Positions 1 through 10,197 of a stretch of DNA of 64,000 nt are shown here, one piece after another. Positions within the stretch are counted from its first letter, which is position 1; the number at the start of each line of letters is the position of its first letter. Below the pieces are notes generated by a model. That model saw only the letters and a program-made list of their open reading frames with translations, did not search any database and had not been told where the DNA came from. Location of the stretch: positions 454,503 through 518,502 of the forward strand of contig JXTC01000158.1 in assembly GCA_002914845.1 (NCBI GenBank), in the 5' to 3' direction. The stretch comes from Trema orientale (lineage: Eukaryota; Streptophyta; Magnoliopsida; Rosales; Cannabaceae). The position numbers were made by a program, and so were the translations under genes.

Positions 1-439
1 ATCGTTCATTTAGGTGACTGCTTACGGAATTATCTCTCACAAAAAAAAAAAAAAAAAACCCATTCTTTATTTTAACAAACCTCTCATGATGGTGTTATTC
101 TCTTTATTTGCGGTTTTATATCAGCCAGATTTGGAGTTAGGCGCAATGTCATACTCGACCTGGAGCATTGAGCAAATTCCGTGTTAATAGCCTAATATTG
201 GCACTTGATGGAGCTTCAAAGATTCTGCCGTTCCATATATATTCGTGTGTGTGTATTGTGGCTCAAAGGCTTCTTATTTTTTATTTTATTGCGACTTCTG
301 AATTGATTTTTATTGACATGAATTAATCTATATGTAAGACCGCTGATCTCACCAAGTCCTCTTGGTTGCTAGTGGTTCCTGTCCGGTTGTATGCCAACTT
401 GACTCATAAAAAACATTGACTATAATACGAAGAAAAACT
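1..439. other. Intergenic, no gene seen
   Basis: AT-rich spacer with an A-run near 41-58 and a short GT-rich tract near 246-256. No coding frame of note and no terminal repeat was recognised. Confidence 0.5.
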
Positions 440-626
440 CTAGCCGTGTGTAAAGAATAGTCAACGGTAGAATAATTATGGGATTGAAGGTCGTTTTAAG
501 TTACCATGTGGAATTTTCGTTTCTACGAAGTTTGCATTTCCTGCCATGATAGTGTTCAAGTTCAACTATAAGAACCACACACTAAAGAGGGATATCATGT
601 GCAATCTCTACTCTTGGATATATTCT
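440..626 (+). pseudogene. Relic of an RLK promoter and start region
   Basis: This block aligns by eye with the 5' flank of RLK1 at about 7580-7785. Shared landmarks in the same order are a GTAGTCA/ATAGTCA..CGGTAGAA stretch, a GTCGTTTT..TGTGGAA..TTTCGTTTCT stretch, CATGATA, the TATA-like CAACTATAAGAAC, and a GCAATCTCT segment. The GGATATATTC part corresponds to the RLK1 start region, but the ATG is lost (TTGG). The homology stops where the retroposon at 627 begins. I infer a dead extra copy of an RLK1-type gene whose coding part is gone. Confidence 0.65.
614..626. repeat. Target site duplication, left copy
   Basis: The 13-base string TTGGATATATTCT at 614-626 recurs exactly at 1149-1161, bracketing the retroposed segment between them. 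Such a length is usual for target-primed (LINE/SINE-type) insertion. Confidence 0.8.
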
Positions 627-1148
627 TTTTTTGTTTTTTGAGGAAAACTACTTTCATCAACAAGAGAAGGATAGTACAATACCCATAAAGGGAGTTTTGA
701 TTATAAAGCAGACAATTATAAAAAACTGGTAAAAGGACTTGGAGGAAAATTGCACACTGGGATCTTGGCAAAATCAACTCATGAGGGGATTTATACAGAT
801 CACCGTTGATGTGTGCTTCGATAGAGCCCTACGCCTCATCGGTTGGCTTGTTATGATCCTTCCTTCAGTAATCATTGTTGATGTCTCTTGTTCCTCATCA
901 AAGATCCACAAGGGAGCAAATATTACCTTACAAATTTTTGGACAGAAACAACCATAGATCTAGATCTAGGTGTACTAAGAAAACAAAAATATAAACAAAC
1001 ACTACAAATCACCACAGATCTAGATCTAGAGATATTACAACCACCCTAGATTTAGAACTAGGAAGAATTTTGCTGGTGGAGGCAGGAGGAATTCTAGAGA
1101 AAAGTGGCTATCTCTCTCTCTCTAAAAAACATTCCACTTCGTCTCCTG
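627..1148 (-). mobile_element. Short retroposon (LINE-like tail), minus strand
   Basis: A 522-base insertion bounded by perfect 13-base direct repeats. Read on the minus strand it starts with a GA-rich leader (AGAGAGAGAGA, about 1110-1125). It ends with GTTGATGAAAGTAGTTTTCC and then an A-rich tail, seen on the plus strand as T-rich 626-640. A 'gatgaa..' 3' end followed by poly(A) is common in plant LINE-derived copies. No reverse transcriptase frame remains, so it is either an internally deleted LINE or a retroposed transcript. The insertion itself is well supported; its class is inferred. Confidence 0.7.
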
Positions 1149-1161
1149 TTGGATATATTCT
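1149..1161. repeat. Target site duplication, right copy
   Basis: Exact repeat of 614-626; marks the upstream (5') end of the minus-strand retroposon. Confidence 0.8.
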
Positions 1162-2019
1162 CCATCTACTAAAAGTAGGCTACAATGGAATAAAAGCACA
1201 TTTAATTGTTGAATAAACCCAAAAGCTGGATAGTCCCTGCTAAAATCACTAACAGCATTTGAGGGGTTGTTCCCCTATCTACTGAGCGAAAGTGGCTGAT
1301 CAAAAAAAGACAAAGAACAATCGCCTTATTGCTCATCATTGAGGAACAATTTGACCAATTGTTAAATTTTTGTGAAGATTATTGACATGACGAATACAAA
1401 TATCGCTTTTTTACTTCTAGAGAGTGGTCACTATTTGCTAAGTGCAAAAAACGCTTAATATGTGATCACCACCTTCTACATAGGACTAAGGAGCATCTAC
1501 CAAAGTGATGACCAAATCTAAGATATTGTTCATTGCCACCTACTTGATAAAAGTGACAGCCAAAAGGTCTACCTACTTATTAAATAACGACCATATTTAA
1601 AGGGTGACCACCACCTGAAAAATAAAGTCAAGCCTAAAAGGTGACTAACCTATATCAAAATAAGGTGACCGTTCACCCATATTAGAAAATACTCACCTCT
1701 AAGTGAGGTATCACGGATACATGAGAGAGTCAATACAAATCATTAGTACTCACCCTGGTTAATACTTACGGAACGTGAATGTCATTAGTATTCACACACA
1801 CAAGTGGTCATTCAGATATTACCAGTAATCTGTGGACAAATGGGGAAAACCTAATGACACATGGACAAGTGTCTCAAGGTGTATTACAAGCATCACAGGA
1901 TGTAATGCAAGAGATCACAAGATGTAGTGTAGGTATCTCAAGATATGTGCAGACACATGATATATTACTGAACATCTAAAGATTCCACAGAACCCTACTA
2001 TGTATGTCTACTTTCTAGC
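1162..2019. other. Intergenic, unassigned
   Basis: No recognisable gene. Short open frames (for example 1779-1979, plus) have no identifiable motif and no codon bias visible by eye. The segment at 1400-1700 has several GTGACC/GGTGACC words, suggesting an old repeat that I could not define. Confidence 0.4.
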
Positions 2020-2760
2020 AGGAGTGGCAATTTGTGTTGTCGTGTTGTCTTTGTTTCATGTCGAGGTATATCATGTATAATGAGCAACTACCAAACCTAA
2101 ACCTGACGTATTTATTATTTGTGTTATCATTTATAATAAAGCTATACTCAACATGCTAAATAAACATATTAACTTGTGAACGATACATTTATATGCGTTA
2201 TTTAAACATGTATTATTCGAGTCTTGTTTAACCTAACACGACGGCCTGCTAACTTTTGTACCTTTTATCTCATTAATTGAACTCAATTTAATATGTTAAT
2301 AGTAAATATGTTGTATTTAGTTCAACTAACATAATCTATTAACATATAAAGTTTAACATGTTATTCTATTTTATATTTTCAATATAACTCGATATAATCT
2401 ATTAGTTTATTTAACATTTCTAATATAACCAATCAATTGTAATGAATCAAATAAATATAATGCACAATCTAAAGTTTAAACTAAAATAGAACTTTCAAGT
2501 TTTAGTACATAAAACTAAAAAGAAATTTAAGTCTTAATACATACAACTTAATATAAAGTCTCAAAAAAATTTAAACGTGTTAAATGTGTCAATTTCAAAT
2601 TTAGCAGGTTAATATACTTTTAACCTGTTATTTAATCGTGTTTACTTAGATTTAGTCTGTTTTGACCCGTACTTATTTAAGATAAATTCAAACCTGTTAA
2701 CTTTGTATCAGTTACGAATCGTATTATCATGCCGTGACTTAAATCGTCGGTCCTATATTT
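2020..2760. mobile_element. Degenerate hAT-like non-autonomous element (tentative)
   Basis: The left end near 2020 reads GCAGGAGTGGCAATTTGTG, close to the AGGGGTGGCAA ends typical of a widespread plant hAT-derived repeat. The inside has the wording usual for that group (TAACCTGTTATTTAATCGTG, GACCCGTACTTATTTAAG, AACCTGTTAAC). The right end and the 8-bp target duplication could not be fixed, so the limits are approximate. Confidence 0.35.
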
Positions 2761-3045
2761 CAGGAGGTCAGATAAGCCACCACGTACTTTTGAAAAATTC
2801 CCCTAATATCACCAAGCTATCTTTCATTTTTTCCTCCTATTTTTGTGATTTTGACGGCGGTCTTACCGCTGACTTGATCGTCAGAGATTGTTTGGCAGGA
2901 TTCGGCGCCATCCCATAAAGAAGAGTCGCTAAATAGTAGTCACCACTTTAACTAGTAACCAGCCACACTAAATCGATGCGAACCTCATTATGGCATATAT
3001 TGTGTGCGATGTACGTTGGTGACTGGACGAAACATCACATCAACA
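2761..3045. other. Intergenic, nothing recognised
   Basis: Short spacer leading into the RLK start relic at 3046; no gene or repeat structure seen. Confidence 0.4.
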
Positions 3046-3135
3046 TATCTACGAACCATTTTCCAGATACTCTCATGGATTTCTATATTCTATTGCGTCT
3101 CTTTTCTCCGTTCATTCATGACAACAGAACCTTAA
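3046..3135 (+). pseudogene. Relic of an RLK1-type start region
   Basis: The sequence from ACGAACCATTTTCCAG through CTCATGGATTTCTATATTCT matches the RLK1 leader at 7741-7786 almost base for base, including the ATG (3076) and the first residues MDFYILL-like. It then drifts within about 60 bases and meets stops, with no lectin or kinase remnant downstream. This is a second lost member of the receptor array, truncated just after the signal peptide. It is distinct from the relic at 440-626 because both contain the start region. Confidence 0.65.
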
Positions 3136-4540
3136 TGTGACCAAAAGATTCTTGAAAAATTGTATAAAAGGTGTTTTAAGAAATAAGATTGTAGTAAAGA
3201 AAGAATATTCAGGATATTTAATATAATTTGTCTATGATTGTGTCATTTCGTATAAAGATATTTGTATAAAGTGGAAAGAAAAAAAAAAAAAAAAAAGAAA
3301 GAAAAACAGAAGGTGTGATATAATAGAGCCACACCTGTATAGAAAAAAAATTATGATTTATCTTGCTTTATCATCACAACTTCTTTTCTGATGTTCCATT
3401 AGTTATCTTTGTCACCATAATTTTATACTAAGAACTGCTCGATGTCTACATCCTTGAATACCACGAAAAGAAAGATAACACGAACAATACTATTAGAATA
3501 ATTAAAGTTAAAACAAAATAGGGTTGATTCAACTAATGTCTTCAAATTTTAATTATCATACCATTTTGACTGCGATAGTATCTTTATCCTAAACTTTGAT
3601 ATTCTTGCACCCATTAGTCTTTCTATTAAAATATTATTAAATTTAAAGAGTATACATAATAGTTAATTAATGTGCCAAAGTGGTATGAAAATTGTGATTT
3701 AGGGAGCATGACTGAAATTTTATACCCATTGTTCGTAATTTTCATGTTCGAAAAAAAAAAGAAAACAAATCTCAACATTATTGTTATATATATATATATA
3801 TCTAAATATTATTTTCACAAAGGATCCACTTCTAAACTTTCATAGATAATCTAGAAGAACTTACCTTGCCATCTTTCGGATTGTCTTATAACCTTCCCAC
3901 TATGACGAGGTTACGGAGGATTCTAGGGTATTTTAGTGGCTGGTTGTTGTTGTACTATGGGCTAAATATTTTGTTCTGCAGGAAGTGATCCACCAACATG
4001 TGGTACTTGCTATAAAACTGATATGTTTGTAGCCTGAGTCCCTTACGGAACTTGTTGCTATAAAATTACCCTTTGTATTGGAGTACTCGTAGTTCTCCAA
4101 AATGACATCATCTCATCAATCTTGTAGTTAGCAAAATACAGTCTAGATAGGAATTAAACAGTTAATAATACGGACGTGTATAATTCGTACTTTTTGTGAA
4201 AAATACTCTTAAAAATTCAGACTAAAAATATGTGTACGCTAAAAATTCATAAATTTATTTATATGTGTATAATACTTCTGATTTTGAAAAATACGTTTGT
4301 GAAATACCCTAATAAAAGTATAATTTTCTATGAAAATATTACATTTTTCACCAAGTTTAATCTGATATAAATATTATATATTGATAATTAATTAAATATT
4401 TAATTATTCAAAATAAAATTAGTATTATACAATAAATTATAACAAAAAATCTACCGGAATAAAAAATAATTGAATTTGAATTTAAAAAAAAAATTAAAAT
4501 ATAGAAAATGAAATTGGTGATGAGTATTTTATAGAGCTAT
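3136..4540. other. AT-rich intergenic
   Basis: No gene supported. It contains A-runs (3270-3303), a (TA)n tract at about 3786-3801, and long AT-rich stretches. A short cysteine-containing reading near 3980-4110 was noted but not accepted as a gene. Confidence 0.4.
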
Positions 4541-4544
4541 TTAC

Positions 4545-4975
4545 AAAATTCCAGGCCCAAGATATCAAAAATTGAAAAATCCCAAATGGACTAATTTTTT
4601 TGAAAAATTCCAGATTGATTTAGAAAAATATCACTTTTTAAAAATATTATTAGAAAAATAACACTTCTAAAAAATATTTAGAAAAATACCATTTTTCTTT
4701 AAATTTAGTATTTTTCAATGGTACTCGTGGTAACCAGTCGGGTTACTTAAAGTAACCAATCTTGTTACTTGAAGTAACTGTTCAAGTTACCTCAGGTAAC
4801 TCAATTAGTTACCTTAAGTGTCTCATCAATCACCAAAAAATGGTATTTTTCTAAATACTTTTAAAAGTGGTATTTTTAAAATTAAATCTAGGATTTTTCA
4901 GAACAATTTCAAATTCCAGAATTTTTCAATTTTTTTGAAAAAATACCATAAAAAATCAAATTTCCTCTATTTTAT
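4545..4975. repeat. Palindromic repeat with GTAAC-rich core, copy A
   Basis: Long AT-rich inverted arms (about 4560-4715 against about 4830-4960) carry TTAGAAAAATA and GAAAAATTCCAG-type words in opposite orientation. Between them (about 4725-4815) lie roughly eight alternating GTAAC/GTTAC words spaced about 10-15 bases apart. The same plan recurs at 11925-12180 and 44878-45230. It looks like a non-autonomous DNA-transposon family; the superfamily is unknown to me. Confidence 0.5.
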
Positions 4976-5100
4976 ACGGCTAAAAGATACATACATGTAT
5001 ACTGCATTTTCATTAAAAAGTACAAGTATTTTTAAGTATGTTTGACAAAAGTATGTAGTTCATTTATATAATTGAAAAATACGTACATACATTTATTAAG

Positions 5101-5624
5101 GAATAATCTCAAAAAATACCCCCTCTATTATAATTAAATACCATATTTAACCCTGTGTTATCACAAAATTAAAAATATCCTCGCTATTTTTCAAAATAGG
5201 AAAAAAAGTATACCCTAGTACTTTTTTGGTCAAACTTGAAATCCTGAAATATCTAGAATATCCTTCCATATGCTTCAAAAATTTATTACCAAATGCTCCC
5301 CTTTATCTAGCTAATTTTTTATTTTAAAAAAATATATCACATTATTTTTACAGGTTATAGAAAAATATTGATAATGTTTATTTTTGCAATAAATTTTTAG
5401 ATTATTTTTTTTTAAGAAATCAATCAAGGGTTATTTGGATAATAATATTCTAAGGGTATTAATCTAATTTGGAAAAAAATTTAGTCAAAAATTTGACCAA
5501 AAAGAGAAGAATGGTTATTTTTTTTTATGTTTTAGAAAATTGAGGAGTTATTTTTGAGTTTTATGAGAACATAGGGTTAAATGTAGTATTTAGCTAAAAT
5601 AGAGGGGTGTTTTTGAGATTATTC
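5101..5624. mobile_element. Mutator-like non-autonomous element with long TIRs
   Basis: The left end GAATAATCTCAAAAAATACC is mirrored at the right end (GTTTTTGAGATTATTC, ending at 5624). The inverted match continues inward for about 70 bases through CTCTATTxTA..TAAATAC..ATTTAACCCT. No coding sequence lies inside. Long, internally extended terminal inverted repeats are the usual look of Mutator-derived non-autonomous elements. A clean 9-bp target duplication was not found. A related, interrupted copy lies at 59454-60456. Confidence 0.6.
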
Positions 5625-5927
5625 TATTATACATAAAATTGTTAACTATTACATAAATAGCAAACGGTTTTGGAGGAGTTATATTATAACATAACATTCA
5701 AAATAACACTGTTATTTTGGATATTAAAAATGAATAGAAAAGTAATGATTAATTTCATTAATAGCTTTCAAATTATGATTTTGTGCAAAATTGGCCATCG
5801 AATATATAGGGATGTTTCATTGTATATCTATTGATTGATCATGAAGCCTTTGAAATTGTATGGTTTTTTTTGACAATGAATAGGAAATTGGGGAAAAAAA
5901 CAAAGTACTTAACTTTAATTCTGTATT

Positions 5928-6274
5928 CACTACAAAAAATTTTACTTTTAGTAACGACAAAAATTGTGACTAAAAGTGAAAAATACATGACTAAAAGAAT
6001 GTTATTATATTTATGCCGTGATTAAAAAGTCCGTAATTAAAAGTTTTAGTCATAAAAATGACAACTTATTGTGATTAAATGCACTTTTAGTCCCAATAAA
6101 TTTTATTATTATAAATAAAAAAATTATAATTAAAAGTACATTAATGATACCTTGTGATTAAATATCAAATTCTAGTTATAAAAAGTTATTAGTTGCGACT
6201 AAAATGTCACTTTTAGTTCCAAGAAAATTTGTTGTAAGTAAAAAGCTTATCACTAAACGATTTTTTTTGTAGTA
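5928..6274. mobile_element. CACTA-type MITE
   Basis: It begins CACTACAAAAAATTTT and ends TTTTTTTTGTAGTA, an imperfect inversion of the start, after a tattCACTAC junction. Internal repeats of ACTTTTAGT and GACTAAAAGT in both orientations are the subterminal pattern of short CACTA (En/Spm) derivatives. About 347 bases, non-coding. Confidence 0.65.
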
Positions 6275-6722
6275 GTTGATGGTGCTATATATGCAGGGTT
6301 ACTGATTCGATGTCAACATCACCAAGGATTCAAAATGGGCAAAACAAAAGGAGAATAACAAGTTAACTATACGTATAGCATTCTCTAATTAGTGCCCGAA
6401 AGAAAAAAAAAAAAAAAGAAAGAAAAAAGAGACCATAGAAATCAATTTCTGAACTTTCTTTTGGCAACATTTTTATTTAGTTATGAATAAAAGGAAGAGA
6501 GCAAATCAAGAATGAAAGCAAATGCCAATTAGGTTGGCATCTATAAACTGAAGGCAACCGAACTGTTCATTTTGTTCTTGTCGAATTACATATCAATTTA
6601 ACAGAACTAAATATTCTAACTAGTAAGTTAAAAACAATGACCAGCTTTACACTCGGTCAAGCGTTCCCACGTGACAATTTTCCGGACTCGTATATATATA
6701 TATATATGGTTGCCAATGCGGT

Positions 6723-6724
<2 letters not shown>

Positions 6725-6778
<54 letters not shown>
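6725..6778. repeat. Poly(T) tract, 54 bases
   Basis: Uninterrupted T run, preceded by a (TA)n tract at about 6690-6707. Could be an old retroposon tail on the minus strand or an assembly-sensitive homopolymer. Confidence 0.9.
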
Positions 6779-6781
<3 letters not shown>

Positions 6782-7575
6782 TTTATTTGTGGTTATTCTT
6801 TAGTCATGAATGATCTCTATGACTATAATAAGCAATACTTATGACACATTTTATATCCACCAAAAGAAATAATCAAATGAACAGGGCCCGGTCGCGGCGT
6901 TAGGCGCATATAATTAATTGTACGTACATGGCCCGGAAAATAGGCTATTCCCAATTTAGAGCCTAAAGAATTAATTATGCCGTTCCAAGCCTAAATACTA
7001 ATTGACAGAAATTTTTTTTTTTTAAAGTGTCACTCTTGAGATTTTTTTTTTTTTTTGAGAGGGTGTGACTCTTGAGTTAATTTGTAATAACATTAGTATA
7101 TTGAATTAAAATAACTAAATATCGTTTAATATTTTTTGACAGTCTTATTTATTTTATAACAGAGTACATGAGCGCGACGAAGTGGGTTGGCTCAAATGAT
7201 AAGAGTAGACGTGAAAACTTATTATTCTTAATACATGGTGAAAAAATTAGATAGTAATAAGTATTTTTTTTTTAATTTATAATAAGTGTAGGTTATTAGC
7301 GGGGCGAATTATATATATATATATATTATATATATACATTTCAAGGATTTCGAGGGTGCTTATCTGAGAGTCAAAGTAAATGGGTTTTTCTGATTCCACA
7401 CGGCATTTTCAACCGTAGTAGCTTAATTGAAAATGAATGGACATTTCCTCGAAAAAAAAAAAACGAGTGGACATTAATCTTGTAAAGGTCGATACCAGCT
7501 TAATTTAATACTATGTTTGACCTATTCTGGAGATGAAAGTTAGGTTCACATATATACTGAATTAAACCAGACAAA
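6779..7575. other. RLK1 distal upstream region; possible decayed SINE near 7177
   Basis: No gene. At 7177-7210 the text GTGGGTTGGCTCAAATGATAA resembles a tRNA-type A box followed by SINE-like sequence, and a T-rich run follows at 7264-7275. No B box is visible, so this is only a hint. A (TA)n tract lies at about 7310-7336. A W-box-like TTTGACC occurs near 7514. Confidence 0.3.
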
Positions 7576-7579
7576 GAAA

Positions 7580-7764
7580 ATGAGTAGTCATCGGTAGAAA
7601 TAGTGATATCGAAAAGTCGTTTTCCGTTGCCGTGTGGAAAATTTAGTTTCTTTAATCAAAGCTTGCCGGGGCTTATCATGATATTGACATATTTTTCAAC
7701 TATAAGAACTGCATAGTAAAGAAGCCGAGACCAATGTCTAACGAATCATTTTGCAATTTCTCTT
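7580..7764 (+). promoter_or_regulatory. RLK1 proximal promoter and leader
   Basis: A TATA-like ACTATAAGAA lies at 7699-7708, 57-66 bases before the ATG. The whole block is conserved in the relic at 440-626, and part of it (GTCGTT..GTGGAAATTTTTAGCTTCT) is also found upstream of RLK2. This argues that the promoter was copied together with the genes. Confidence 0.5.
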
Positions 7765-10197
7765 ATGGATTTCTATATTCTCTTGCTTATATTGCCTTTG
7801 TTCCATACACCTGTTTCTTCATCCACAACCACTGATACCCTAAGACAAGGTTCATCCTTATCAGTTAAAAGAGCAGAAACCGACCATTTGGTTTCAGCAA
7901 ACGGTGATTTCACGGCAGGTTTTTTCCCTGTTGGGGAGAATGCTTTCTCTTTCGCTATATGGTTTACGAAATCCTCTGTCCCAACCCTAGTTTGGATGGC
8001 GAACCGAGACCAACCAGCCAATGGAAGAGGCTCAAAGCTTAAGTTGACCGAGAATGGCAATCTTGTCCTGCTCGACGCAGGCAGAGTTCAACTATGGAGC
8101 ACCGCAACGACACCGGGCTCGGCCGTGAAACTACAACTCGAAGACACCGGGAACCTCGTTCTCCGCAGTTCAGAGTTTGGTAAACATGTTACCTATTGGG
8201 AAAGCTTTAAATCGCCGACCGATACCCTTCTTCCTAACCAAAATCTAACCGTGAACGCCAACCTTGTCTCGTCGAAAAGCCGGACCAACTACTCTTCTGG
8301 TTACTATAACTTTTATTTCGACGACGACAATATCCTCCGCCTGCGTTTTCAAGGTCCCGACCCGCTTGTGTCCAGCGTGTACTGGCCGTCTCCATGGCTC
8401 GGGCCATTTGAAACGGGAAGATTCACGTACAACAACACAAAAAATGCAATGCTAAACTCCATCGGTGGCTTCGCTTCGTCAGACAATCTCGTATTTTTAT
8501 CCTCAGATTACGGTGCTAAGGTTAACCGGCGATTAACTCTGGATCCGGATGGCAATCTTCGATTGTACAGTTTTAACTCGAAAAATAAGACGTGGGATGT
8601 TTCTTGGCAAGCCATATCCCTGCCATGTAGTATTCATGGCGCATGTGGACCCAATAGCTTTTGCTCTTACCACCACGCTTCTGGTAGGACTTGCTCTTGT
8701 GTGGCAGGATTTAAGATGAAAAACACTTCTGATTGGGCTTTCGGGTGCGAACCGGAGTTCCTACGGAATTTTACTCAGGAGACTGGTTTTCTCCGTGTTC
8801 CTAACTCTGAGTTTTATGGCTACGACAAAGGCTTTGCTGAGAATCTTACCTTGAGAGAATGTGAAGAACAGTGCTCGAAGTTTCCTGACTGCCAAGGTTT
8901 CCAGTTCCAAATGGGCGATGTTGAAAATAAGGCTTCCAGATGTTTTACCAAGGCACTACTACTTAACGGGGCTCGTACGTCCAATCTCCCAGGAGATGTC
9001 TATGTAAGACTCCCGAAGGCTAATCTTTCCTCTTTCAGGAAAAATCACAACGAAATCACGTTCGATTGCTCTCCGATGAAGTCGATGCGGCTCGAGAGAA
9101 CTTACAAAAAGTCCAATGAAAATGGAGGATTAAAGGTTTTGGTTTGGGTCGCCGTTGCATTGGCAGGTGTGGAGTTCGTCTGTGTCGCGGTAGTACTTGG
9201 TTTCTTGTATTGGACAGGAAAAGAGAACAAGACAGAATCCCAAGGTTACAAGCTCGCCGCCGCGACACGATTCCAACAGTTTACGTACGCAGAGCTGAGA
9301 AAAGCTACGCTTGGATTTCGCGACGAAATCGGAAGCGGCGGTGGAGGCGTCGTGTACAAAGGCGTGTTATCGGATGGTCGAGTCGCGGCGATCAAGCAAC
9401 TGAGGGAAGCTAACGGAGGAGAAGCCGAGTTCTTAGCGGAAGTCAGCACCATTGGAAGGTTGAACCACATGAACTTGATCGAGATGTGGGGTTACTGTGC
9501 CGAAGGAAAGCATAGGCTGTTGGTGTACGAGTACATGGAGCATGGATCTCTAGCTGACAATTTGTTGAGTTCTAACGACGTGGTACTTGACTGGGAGAAG
9601 AGGTTTGCAATAGCAATGGGGACATCAAAAGGGCTAGCGTATTTGCATGAAGAGTGCTTGGAGTGGGTTTTGCATTGCGACGTGAAACCCCAGAACATAC
9701 TTTTGGACTCTAATTACCACCCCAAAGTTGCGGATTTTGGCTTGTCAAAGCTTCAAAACAGAGGCGAGTCTCACAACTCGAGCTTCTCAAGGATCCGAGG
9801 GACGAGAGGCTACATGGCGCCTGAGTGGGTTTACAACCTTCCCATTACTTCCAAAGTGGACGTGTATAGTTATGGGATTGTTGCGCTAGAATTGGTGACA
9901 GGAAGGAAACCCACAGGGGTACAGATGAACGGTACTGGTGAAACAGTGGAGCAGGGTAGATTGGTGACGTGGGTAAGGGAGAAAATGAACGGCGCCGCCA
10001 CGAGGACCGAATCTTGGATCGAAGATATTGCGGATCCAATGATGGAATTAGGGGAAATTGATAAGGTCAAGATGGAGGTTTTGGTTAAAGTGGCTTTGCA
10101 ATGTGTTGAAGAAGACAAGGAAGCTAGACCAACTATGCGTCAAGTCGTGGAGATGCTTCAGTTCCATGAAGATGAACGTGCCATGGTGTTTAGCTAG
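7765..10197 (+). CDS. RLK1: G-type lectin receptor-like Ser/Thr kinase, ZmPK1-like
   Basis: An 810-residue single-exon receptor kinase of the plasma membrane. Residues 1-19 or so form a signal peptide. A bulb-type (mannose-binding-like) lectin domain covers about 28-155, with WMANRDQP and the SPTDTLLP motif at 150-157. An S-locus-like region follows. The EGF-like segment has Cys 288, 294, 300, 310, 312 and 328, and a PAN/apple-like segment spans about 340-416 (Cys 366, 370, 376, 393). The membrane span is about 457-483. In the kinase the Gly loop is GSGGGG (523-528), the ATP lysine K544, the likely helix-C Glu E559, the catalytic loop HCDVKPQN (637-644, D639), DFG 657-659 and APEW 685-688. 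HCD for HRD makes it a non-RD kinase, a class often tied to pathogen perception; ligand and role here are unknown. Many N-glycosylation sites (NYSS, NNT, NLT) fit a secreted ectodomain. All key catalytic residues are present. Closest relative in the window is RLK2. Confidence 0.95.
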   Translation: MDFYILLLILPLFHTPVSSSTTTDTLRQGSSLSVKRAETDHLVSANGDFTAGFFPVGENAFSFAIWFTKSSVPTLVWMANRDQPANGRGSKLKLTENGNLVLLDAGRVQLWSTATTPGSAVKLQLEDTGNLVLRSSEFGKHVTYWESFKSPTDTLLPNQNLTVNANLVSSKSRTNYSSGYYNFYFDDDNILRLRFQGPDPLVSSVYWPSPWLGPFETGRFTYNNTKNAMLNSIGGFASSDNLVFLSSDYGAKVNRRLTLDPDGNLRLYSFNSKNKTWDVSWQAISLPCSIHGACGPNSFCSYHHASGRTCSCVAGFKMKNTSDWAFGCEPEFLRNFTQETGFLRVPNSEFYGYDKGFAENLTLRECEEQCSKFPDCQGFQFQMGDVENKASRCFTKALLLNGARTSNLPGDVYVRLPKANLSSFRKNHNEITFDCSPMKSMRLERTYKKSNENGGLKVLVWVAVALAGVEFVCVAVVLGFLYWTGKENKTESQGYKLAAATRFQQFTYAELRKATLGFRDEIGSGGGGVVYKGVLSDGRVAAIKQLREANGGEAEFLAEVSTIGRLNHMNLIEMWGYCAEGKHRLLVYEYMEHGSLADNLLSSNDVVLDWEKRFAIAMGTSKGLAYLHEECLEWVLHCDVKPQNILLDSNYHPKVADFGLSKLQNRGESHNSSFSRIRGTRGYMAPEWVYNLPITSKVDVYSYGIVALELVTGRKPTGVQMNGTGETVEQGRLVTWVREKMNGAATRTESWIEDIADPMMELGEIDKVKMEVLVKVALQCVEEDKEARPTMRQVVEMLQFHEDERAMVFS

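Noticed and set aside
3960..4120. Cysteine-rich reading after a CTGCAG acceptor-like site (PPTCGTCYKT..)
   Set aside because: It contains stops, lacks a start and donor partner, and matches no family I can name; it could be chance.
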